64,000 bases of DNA from the NCBI RefSeq assembly GCF_036075115.1, contig NZ_CP107958.1:6510001-6574000 (forward strand). Direction: 5' to 3'. The notes beneath the pieces were generated by a model that saw only the letters and a program-made list of their open reading frames with translations, did no database searches and was not told where the DNA came from. Within the stretch, counting starts at the first letter, position 1. Each line of letters opens with the position of its first letter. The translations under genes and the position numbers were made by a program. Positions 26,563-33,960 of the stretch are shown here, piece after piece. The DNA is from Streptomyces sp. NBC_00377 (lineage in GTDB: Bacteria; Actinomycetota; Actinomycetes; Streptomycetales; Streptomycetaceae).

Positions 26563-27189
26563 TCACACCATCCGAATTGCTGCCTTGAGGTCGTCCATGA
26601 AGGTTTGCCAGGACGGTAGTTGGGACACCGGGCCGTAGGGGTCGAGGCGTTCGAGCAACTTGTGGCGATGGTGGGGGAAACGCTTCTGGAAGCCTGCCAA
26701 GCGCCGTCCGGTACAGCCGCTTGCGGCGGCCAGGGTGTCCTTGAGGAGCTTCTTGGGGTCGACGACCTTCTCGGCTGCCACTCCGGTGGGGAGATTCAGT
26801 TTCATCCGGCCGTTCGGATTTTCGGCGACCTGCCGGATGCTCGCCTCGTCGAGGAGCAGCCATGCCTCCAGCATCCGTACGGGAACGACCGCGATGTGGG
26901 GATGGCCGGGCCATTCGGCGGCGACCGCCTTGGCGACCTCTTCCCTGCGGTCGTCGCCGGATGTCCCGTCCGCGTCCCGGTGGACGATGATCAAGTCGTA
27001 GTCGTCGCCGAACTTACGCACCTTGCGCAACTTCTCCGGGACCGCGTGGCAGGACGTGAAGCCCAGCCGACCGAAGTCCGGAGACGTGATCGAGACCGCC
27101 TTGCCGGAAGAAGCGGCGACCGCCTCGATATGCGGGACAAGCCCGTCATCGCTGGTGCCTTCGCCGGTGAACAGGATCCGCAGGGTCAC
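26563..27189 (-). CDS. DUF4276 family TOPRIM protein
   Basis: 208 residues. The N-terminal LFTGEG places the catalytic Glu at residue 10, and IIVHRDADG gives the D-x-D at 72-74; together they define the TOPRIM metal site used in OLD-family and PARIS-type nucleases. The GTG start overlaps the stop of the upstream ATPase gene (GTGA), so the two proteins are made together. This split ATPase plus TOPRIM arrangement is analogous to OLD/Gabija (fused or paired) and to PARIS (AriA/AriB, where AriB is DUF4435). It is the probable nuclease effector of the pair. Confidence 0.83.
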   Translation of the reverse strand: MTLRILFTGEGTSDDGLVPHIEAVAASSGKAVSITSPDFGRLGFTSCHAVPEKLRKVRKFGDDYDLIIVHRDADGTSGDDRREEVAKAVAAEWPGHPHIAVVPVRMLEAWLLLDEASIRQVAENPNGRMKLNLPTGVAAEKVVDPKKLLKDTLAAASGCTGRRLAGFQKRFPHHRHKLLERLDPYGPVSQLPSWQTFMDDLKAAIRMV

Positions 27190-28610
27190 GCGGCACCCCA
27201 GTCGATGAGTGTGGTCTGCGCTCCTGGCGGAGTGGTGAGGTACGGGAGGATGTCGGCTTTGGTCACGTAGTCGCGCCGTCCTTCGGTGACCCGCCAAGTG
27301 TCGTGAAGCGGGCGCAGCCGTAGCGCGCGAGCTGTCGAGCTGTCCTCTAGCCGGTGTACGGCTGTCTCCGCGAAGAGCAGGTCTTCGGGTGACACGAGCT
27401 GGACGACACCGGGGGAGTGGGTGTTGATGAGTACCTGCCGGAACGGGTTGTCCGGGCCGGGCTCGGCTGTGGGATCGACGGCGAGATCTCTGACGAGGTC
27501 GACCATGGGGATGAGGTTCGCCGGATGGATGCCGTTCTCCGGTTCCTCCATGCACACCATGCCTCGAACGGTCGGGTCCTCCAGCAGGACGCACAGTGCG
27601 AGAAAGCGCAGAGTGCCCTCGGAGAGGCTGCGGGCCGGGAGCATCATGCCGTCCGGCTCACGTACGTGGACGGTGAGTAGCTGACGTACCTCGTCCTGGT
27701 CCACTCCCAGGTCCCGGACCTGGACGCCGGTCATGTCGGACAGACGTCCGGCGACCCGTGCGTACACCTGCTCGGGATCTCCGCTGGGCGTGGTGTGCGC
27801 GACGCGGTACAGAGCGGCCGGCAGGTGTGATCCGTCGACCCCCATCACCTGTGCGTCGATGAATCGGTCGGCGCTCCGCAGAGCTGACGGCTCAAGAGCC
27901 AGTCGTCGCCAGGACTCCATCTCACGGCGAGCGGCGAGAATCGTCGGGTCGTCGCTGGAGGTGATGGTGGACACCACGGTGGCGGGAGCGCGTGAAGCGG
28001 CGGCGGGTTTCGGCTGACCCCGGCTGCCACCGTCCTGGTGGATCTTGACGATGGATTCGCCCGATGTGGCATCCGTGTCGGTCGAGATGAAGGGTGCGCC
28101 GCTGCGATGACCGGCGATGACCGCGTTGCGGAATTGGCCTGCACTGTGCGGGAAACGCAGATGCTGCTTGGCTTCACCCTTTGTGATGTGGCGCAGGTTC
28201 TCGCGGAGAAGCGTGAGCCGACCGAACCGGTCCAAGCCTGAGGGTTCCTGGTAACCGATCTCCAGCTCGTAGCGGAGGAAGGACGTCGTTGGCTTGGCGG
28301 CTCGTCCGAAGTCGTCTTCGATCGCCAGCGGCACGATCATCTCGGCCGCGAACCGCATGCGGTGATGGCCGGAGGCGAAACCCTTCCAGAAGAGGTCACG
28401 TGGATCACCGTGACGTTCTCCGTGTACGCCACGAACCTCCTGGGCGGCCTCCATCATCGACTTGTCGGCGAGCAGGGAAAGGAACTGGATCGCGTCGAAC
28501 ACGTTCGACTTGCCGGTGCCGTTCTCGCCCGCGATACAGGTGAAGGGGCCGAAATCGATGGACAGTTCCAGCAGGTTCTTGAACCCGTGGACTTCCAGTC
28601 GGGTGAGCAT
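27186..28610 (-). CDS. OLD/RecF-like AAA family ATPase
   Basis: 474 residues. Walker A GENGTGKS is at 28-35, the ABC signature region reads RSLSEGTLRFL, Walker B is MVCMEEPENGIHP, and NTHSPG carries the switch histidine. The middle is a large helical insertion, as in OLD proteins, but no TOPRIM is fused; that activity is in the next gene. Its ATG at 28,610 shares one base with the methyltransferase stop (TGATG), and its own stop overlaps the DUF4276 start. Hence methyltransferase, ATPase and TOPRIM genes form one coupled block. Likely role: sensing foreign DNA or a phage inhibitor and licensing the TOPRIM nuclease. Confidence 0.9.
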   Translation of the reverse strand: MLTRLEVHGFKNLLELSIDFGPFTCIAGENGTGKSNVFDAIQFLSLLADKSMMEAAQEVRGVHGERHGDPRDLFWKGFASGHHRMRFAAEMIVPLAIEDDFGRAAKPTTSFLRYELEIGYQEPSGLDRFGRLTLLRENLRHITKGEAKQHLRFPHSAGQFRNAVIAGHRSGAPFISTDTDATSGESIVKIHQDGGSRGQPKPAAASRAPATVVSTITSSDDPTILAARREMESWRRLALEPSALRSADRFIDAQVMGVDGSHLPAALYRVAHTTPSGDPEQVYARVAGRLSDMTGVQVRDLGVDQDEVRQLLTVHVREPDGMMLPARSLSEGTLRFLALCVLLEDPTVRGMVCMEEPENGIHPANLIPMVDLVRDLAVDPTAEPGPDNPFRQVLINTHSPGVVQLVSPEDLLFAETAVHRLEDSSTARALRLRPLHDTWRVTEGRRDYVTKADILPYLTTPPGAQTTLIDWGAA

Positions 28611-31600
28611 CAGGCATCCACCTCCAGCGAGTCGTGTGTCGCGTCGCTGCTCAGCGTAGGTGTGGAAGCGGGTGCGGGCGGGGACCAGCGACCAGCGGCG
28701 ATCTCGGCGTCCAGGCGCGCTTGGAAGTGCGCGTGAGCACCCCGCATCTCGGCTTCGCGGTCCGCCTTGTAGAAGGGCGGTTGGTATCCCTCGGGGGGCG
28801 GTGTGGTGTCCGGGCTTTCGAGATGAGCGAGGAGGGCGGGGTAGATGTCTTTGGTCTGGCCATGGCCATAGGCGTATGAGTCGCGGGCCACCCTGCGCCC
28901 ATGCGCGTCGAAGTACATCTCGGCTTCACGTTCCGCGAGTACGGGGAAGCGCCCCTTGTAGATTGCGACGATCTGATTGACGGTGATGCCGAGCCATACG
29001 GAGACAAGGGCGTCCAGCTCGACTAGGGCTGCGCGGCGCGCGTACTCGGTGCGGAGAGGCGTGGCGTGGGTCCAAGTGGACGTGAGATGCCCTGAAAGAG
29101 GTGCGAGACCAGGCCACTCCCTGGCCCAGCCTTCGTACCCGGGCCAGGTGGCGCTAAACAGTTCCTGCCAGAGGGAAGCATAGATGCCGGTCAAGCAGTT
29201 CAGGCGGAGGGTACGAAGAAGGAGAGGGTGCGCTAGGGGATGGTCGGATGTGGGGGCGGGCATGTCCGGTGCGCCCCCGGCCTGAAGATCTGCTCGCCCA
29301 GTGATGCGCAGGAGGTAGTCCAATGGCAGGGCTGCCCAGAAACCTGCGCTCAGGGCAGTCAGGCGATTATTATCCAAGGCCATGGAATGGACGGCATTGA
29401 CGTGCGCGGGTCCGGGTGGGAGAAGAGCTGCGAATAGGCTGCGCTCGCTATTGAAAGGGATCATCCGTCGCCAGGATAGGCGAAAATATTCTGTATATCG
29501 GCGGCCGTCCCAGGAGTCCTGGGCTTCCCTGTATCGATCTTGGTCGCATGCGCGCACGTAGTTCGTCTTGGGGACGAAACCGGGTTCAAGATCCGATAGA
29601 TTCAGGGGAATCCAGTCGTTATTGCTCCGACAGGGAATCTTGGGCTCCTTGGCGAATGGAAGTGCGCCACCGAAGTGAGGACCCTGAAGCACAACGTCTT
29701 CCAGGGAAGTTACAGTCTTACTAGACCAGCGGATATAGCCTTGTTCTTTTCCTGTCTTTTCGTTGTAGCCGGAGCTGATCCGGGGCCTCAAGGTGCCTAC
29801 TCGGCTTTGTGTCCGACCCAGAGCGTCGATGGCGCCTTCCTCAAGTGCCGTGACTGGGAACAGAAGCCGAGTTTGCGCGAGGGGTAGTTCGGTGTCTCCA
29901 GTCAGTCGCCGCCAGCTTCTCAATCTGTCCCTGTTCACGGAAATCAGGCGCGCACGGTGCGGCCGTAGATCCCATGCACCTCTATGTCGCACACCCGGAA
30001 CTGGCCCCGCCCCGTCGTGCCCGAAAGAATCGAGAAGTGTTTCTGGTGCAAAAAGCCAGCTCGCATGCCTGAAGGAAATCCGCTGGCGATTCCCGTAGAT
30101 ATGCAGACCAAATAGCGCGTTGTCGCTGATCTCGCTGAAGAGCTTCATCTTGTTCATGAACTGTGCGTGCAGGCGCAAGTGGGCGTATGCGGAAGCCCTG
30201 AACTGTCTTTCCTTTTCTCCGCCGAAATGAGTATCGGGATGGATTAGACCCGCTGCTCCGGACGCGCCCAGGTTGTCCCATGCTCGACACATGAATGCCC
30301 GGTAGAGGTCGGGCCGAGTGCCAGACATCAGTGGGTAAGTTGCCATACTCCCGAGCATTGCGACTGTTCCCGTGTTGGCTGTAAGCTCACCGAGAAGATA
30401 TTTGGTAGCCGTCGAGTCGACATCGGCGAGTATTTCACCCTTCCGCAATCTCCATGCTGTCGTGCTCGGCTTCTCTTCAAGTTTGAACCACGGTTCCAGC
30501 TCCGCCAGTACGGCATCTTCCAGCCAATCCGGTCGAACCCAAGGCGGATTCCCCACCTGCAAGTCATAGCCACCCCGCGCGAACACCTGCGCAAAGTCCA
30601 GTTCCCAGTGGAAGAACCCCTGCGCTCGCGCCACATCCCCCGCAGCCCCCGCCCAAGGGAACCGCAGCTCCAGCTGCTGGAAGTGCTCCATCCCCATCAG
30701 GTCCGGCAGCGCATCCTCATAAGGCTCAAGCTCCGCCAGTGACCCGAACTCCGCCACTAGCGAGTCAGCCGGGACATCCTCCGTGCCGACCAGCGACTCC
30801 GCGAACTCCAGCCAGTCGTCAAGCCCTGCCAGCGGAACCACCGCTCGCTTCCGCGCACCCCCGATGGCCTCCTTGCGGCGACCCGCACGCCGACGCTCCA
30901 CCGAGGCCGCCGTCAGCTCACCGGCCCCCGTGACCTCGCCGAAGAGGTCGGTCGTCTCCCAGGACATCAGGACGCCGGACTCGTCGGCCGCCCGCAGGCC
31001 CTCCGCCGCAGCCCCCGACGGGAGTTCGTCCGCCGCCCGCTCGTACACCGCCGCCGTACCGTCCAGCAGACCAGCCTCCTGGACCGGCCAGAACCACAGC
31101 GCGCACCACGCGTCCATCAGGGTTTTGAGGCGCCAGTAGGGGGTGTCCGGTGCCGTCAGGTCGGCGACGACCTTCTCCCGCTGGACCGCGACCTCCGGCG
31201 ACCGCAGCCAGCCGTCCTCCGCGCCCCAGACGTCGATCCGGCGCGAGATGTCCCGCTCGGAGATTTCCAGGCGTCGTACGACCAGCTCCCACAGGAACTC
31301 CACCCGCCGGGCCGCCGCCTGAAGTCGCTCGGCCTGCTTGGTAGTTGGGGTCCGTGTGATCATCTTGCGCCAGTTGCCCAGCGTCCGCGCCGCCTCCGGG
31401 GCCAGCGCCTTCGCCTCCTTCTCGGCGGCGACCGCGCCCCACTCCTTCGCGGGGAGGAGGAAGTGGTGGACGGCGTTCTCCTCGACCCGCTGCACCGACC
31501 CGCTCCGAGTCGTGCGCTCGGTCACCGTCAAGGGGAGCCCCTGGCCCGCCTCCGTCAGAGGGAAGCGTTCCGGGGTCGTGCCGAGCCAGGCCGCCTTCTT

Positions 31601-33886
31601 CAGTTTCTCCGGCGGGTAGACCTCACGCCGGCCGCCGATCAGTGAGTTGCCGCGTCGCAGGTGCAGGCCGAACCACGGGGCCTCCATGCCGGGGTGCATG
31701 GTGTTGAGCCACAGCGACACCTCCGCCAGCTCCACAGCCGTCTCGTTCAAGTCCACGCCGTAGGAGTTGTGCAGGGCGACGTACGCCTTGGCCTTCTGGA
31801 GTTCGACCGCGTACTTCTCCGTGTCGATCGGTGTGCCCAGCTCCTCCTGGCGGCGGCGCAGGTACTCCGCCGCGACCTGGTTGATGGCCTCGTTGAGGAA
31901 CGCGCCCGAGCCGAGTGCCGGCTCGCAGATCTTCCAGTCGAGCAGCTCGCGTGCCTCGGTCGTCGTGCCGTCCTGGTCCAGGCGGTGCTGGAGGGCCAGT
32001 TGGACGGTGACCTTGGTGAGCGACTCGGGGGTGTAGTACGAGGCGGAGGTCTGGCGGTCGCGGCCCGAGAGGCGGTAGACGAATGAGCCGGGGGTGTAGG
32101 TGACGCGGACGTCCTCTCCGGTCTCCTCGTCGCGGCGGTACACGAACACGTCGCGCGGATAGTCGTCGATCTTCGACTTCGGGATCAGCCAGGAACCGTC
32201 CTTCGGGTCGCCGCCCTTCGCGACCTCGTACAGATCCTCGTTGTCGGCGGCGATGAAGCCGCTGTACGACATCAGGCCCTCGTACACGGCCCCGAGCTGG
32301 TTGATGCCGAGCTGGGCGTACGAGATGAAGCCGCCGCGCTCGCCCTTCTTGCCGCGCGTGATCATCAGCAGGCGCAGCACCTTGTAGAGGGTGGCGTTCC
32401 GCAGCCGGGTGTCCAGAACACGAGCACCGATGCCGCCGCCGTCGGTGTCGTCCTCGTCCTCGTCGGTGTCGTCGTGCGGGTGCGGGATCGCGCCCAGGCC
32501 GATCAGCCGGATCGAGTCCGCCTCGAACAGCTTGGAGTGCAGCGGCTCGAAGCGCAGGCCCACGTCCTCGCTGGCCTTGGCGTCCGCTTCGACGCCGTCC
32601 GTCTCCAGGGCCGAGGGGCCGTGCGTGCGGCGGGAACGGTAGCCCTCCTGCACCTTGCGGAAGAGCAGGTCCAGTGACTCGTACAGATACGTGCCCTGCC
32701 GGGACTTCTCGTCGACGAGGTCGCGTTCGGCGATCAGTTCGCCGAGGCGGCCGAGGCCGTAGCCCTGCTGGTACTCGGGATAGTCGGCGGGCAGGATGCC
32801 CAGCTCGGGGCGGGCCTCCGCGTAGAGCAGGAACAGGACGCGGTAGAGGTAGCGGAGCGACTCGCGGGTCAACTGCTTGCCGAGGTCGCCCAGTTCGCCG
32901 ATGTCCTCGGGGCGTACGTCCTGGTCGCGCAGCCGGGCCAGGACCTCGCTCGCGATCAGCTCGACGCTCAGCCGTAGACCGTCGCGGAGTTCGCTGGAGA
33001 CGCCCACCGCATGCTTGGTGGACTTGCCGACGAGTTCGGCGAGGGGGTTCTCGCCGCCCTCCTCCGGAGTGCGCAACGAGTCCGCGCCGAACAGGGCGGC
33101 GATCGTGTCGAGTTCGCCGCCCGCCTTGGTGTCGTTGCGTTGCAGGGCCGCGTCCAGGGAGACGGCGAGATAGCGGCCCTCGCCCCACACCGTCCGGTCC
33201 GCCAGGACGACGACCCCGCCGACCAGCAGCAGCACGTAACGGGGCGCGTCCTCGCAGGCGAAGAGGAACGAGGCGAGCTTCGAGCCCGTCGGTACGGTGT
33301 TGCGGCCCTCCAGCGGCACGGGGTCCAGCAGGCGGCCGGGGCCCTCCGGGTCGAGGGCGGCGTCCGGTTCGGCGGCCCAGCCGCAGTCGACCGCGACCAG
33401 GCCCTTCTCGGCGTGCGCCACCCGCACCTCGTACGGCTGGTCGGCGCGGGTGACCGTCATAGTGCGGGGCTTGGCGTCGTAGCCGAGCGCTCGCAGGACC
33501 TCGGCGTTCAGGGCGCGAACCCGCTCGGCCCAGGCGGGGGAGTCGTATGTCGCCGAGTCGTCCTCGGTGTCCTGGGCGGCCGCCGTGCCGTCCTCGTCCT
33601 CGGGGAGCGCGAAGGAGGAACGGGCCCGGAAGTAGCGCCGGCGCAGGTCACGCAGGCCTACGCGAGGGGTGACGGGCAGGACGTCGTCGGAGTCCGGATC
33701 CCCCGACACCGTTTCCGACGTTCCTCCGGCCGCCGCCGCGGCCGCCCGTTCGGCCTCCGCCCTCGCCTCGTCCTCGCGCTGCTTCCAGGTGGCGAGCAGG
33801 CCCGACTTGAGGTCCTTGGGCAGCACCTCGGCGAGGTAGTGCGCCGAGAAGTAGTCTCCTCGGTTGACCAGGGAGTCGTACGTCAT
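28610..33886 (-). CDS. Eco57I/PglX-like adenine-specific DNA methyltransferase (large)
   Basis: 1758 residues. The N6-adenine methylase core shows YYTPESL at about 613-619, the SAM-binding motif EPALGSGAFL at about 654-663, and catalytic NPPW near 1110. An N-terminal domain of about 600 residues of PglX type precedes it, and a long target-recognition region follows. It resembles PglXI of type 3 BREX and DrmMI of class 1 DISARM in being encoded after an SNF2 helicase. It probably marks host DNA and may also take part in restriction. The coding sequence from about 30,560 to 29,330 is far less GC-rich (about 43-53 percent in sampled lines) than the rest, starting soon after NPPW, which suggests replacement of the recognition domain. 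The start ATG is preceded only by a weak AGAGA site. Confidence 0.88.
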   Translation of the reverse strand: MTYDSLVNRGDYFSAHYLAEVLPKDLKSGLLATWKQREDEARAEAERAAAAAAGGTSETVSGDPDSDDVLPVTPRVGLRDLRRRYFRARSSFALPEDEDGTAAAQDTEDDSATYDSPAWAERVRALNAEVLRALGYDAKPRTMTVTRADQPYEVRVAHAEKGLVAVDCGWAAEPDAALDPEGPGRLLDPVPLEGRNTVPTGSKLASFLFACEDAPRYVLLLVGGVVVLADRTVWGEGRYLAVSLDAALQRNDTKAGGELDTIAALFGADSLRTPEEGGENPLAELVGKSTKHAVGVSSELRDGLRLSVELIASEVLARLRDQDVRPEDIGELGDLGKQLTRESLRYLYRVLFLLYAEARPELGILPADYPEYQQGYGLGRLGELIAERDLVDEKSRQGTYLYESLDLLFRKVQEGYRSRRTHGPSALETDGVEADAKASEDVGLRFEPLHSKLFEADSIRLIGLGAIPHPHDDTDEDEDDTDGGGIGARVLDTRLRNATLYKVLRLLMITRGKKGERGGFISYAQLGINQLGAVYEGLMSYSGFIAADNEDLYEVAKGGDPKDGSWLIPKSKIDDYPRDVFVYRRDEETGEDVRVTYTPGSFVYRLSGRDRQTSASYYTPESLTKVTVQLALQHRLDQDGTTTEARELLDWKICEPALGSGAFLNEAINQVAAEYLRRRQEELGTPIDTEKYAVELQKAKAYVALHNSYGVDLNETAVELAEVSLWLNTMHPGMEAPWFGLHLRRGNSLIGGRREVYPPEKLKKAAWLGTTPERFPLTEAGQGLPLTVTERTTRSGSVQRVEENAVHHFLLPAKEWGAVAAEKEAKALAPEAARTLGNWRKMITRTPTTKQAERLQAAARRVEFLWELVVRRLEISERDISRRIDVWGAEDGWLRSPEVAVQREKVVADLTAPDTPYWRLKTLMDAWCALWFWPVQEAGLLDGTAAVYERAADELPSGAAAEGLRAADESGVLMSWETTDLFGEVTGAGELTAASVERRRAGRRKEAIGGARKRAVVPLAGLDDWLEFAESLVGTEDVPADSLVAEFGSLAELEPYEDALPDLMGMEHFQQLELRFPWAGAAGDVARAQGFFHWELDFAQVFARGGYDLQVGNPPWVRPDWLEDAVLAELEPWFKLEEKPSTTAWRLRKGEILADVDSTATKYLLGELTANTGTVAMLGSMATYPLMSGTRPDLYRAFMCRAWDNLGASGAAGLIHPDTHFGGEKERQFRASAYAHLRLHAQFMNKMKLFSEISDNALFGLHIYGNRQRISFRHASWLFAPETLLDSFGHDGAGPVPGVRHRGAWDLRPHRARLISVNRDRLRSWRRLTGDTELPLAQTRLLFPVTALEEGAIDALGRTQSRVGTLRPRISSGYNEKTGKEQGYIRWSSKTVTSLEDVVLQGPHFGGALPFAKEPKIPCRSNNDWIPLNLSDLEPGFVPKTNYVRACDQDRYREAQDSWDGRRYTEYFRLSWRRMIPFNSERSLFAALLPPGPAHVNAVHSMALDNNRLTALSAGFWAALPLDYLLRITGRADLQAGGAPDMPAPTSDHPLAHPLLLRTLRLNCLTGIYASLWQELFSATWPGYEGWAREWPGLAPLSGHLTSTWTHATPLRTEYARRAALVELDALVSVWLGITVNQIVAIYKGRFPVLAEREAEMYFDAHGRRVARDSYAYGHGQTKDIYPALLAHLESPDTTPPPEGYQPPFYKADREAEMRGAHAHFQARLDAEIAAGRWSPPAPASTPTLSSDATHDSLEVDA
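29330..30560 (-). other. Low-GC segment inside the methyltransferase gene
   Basis: Counted lines in this stretch give about 43 percent GC (29,701-29,760) and 53 percent (30,361-30,420), against 63 percent at 30,661-30,720 and about 70 percent further upstream in the same gene. The frame stays open throughout. The change begins soon after the catalytic NPPW motif, in the part that encodes the target-recognition region, and is consistent with acquisition by recombination. Confidence 0.65.
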
Positions 33887-33960
33887 GTCCGGTCTCTTCT
33901 CAGGGAATCTCAGGTCGGGGGAGCTGGCGGGCGGGGTCCGGGCCGTGGGCGGGCATCGGC

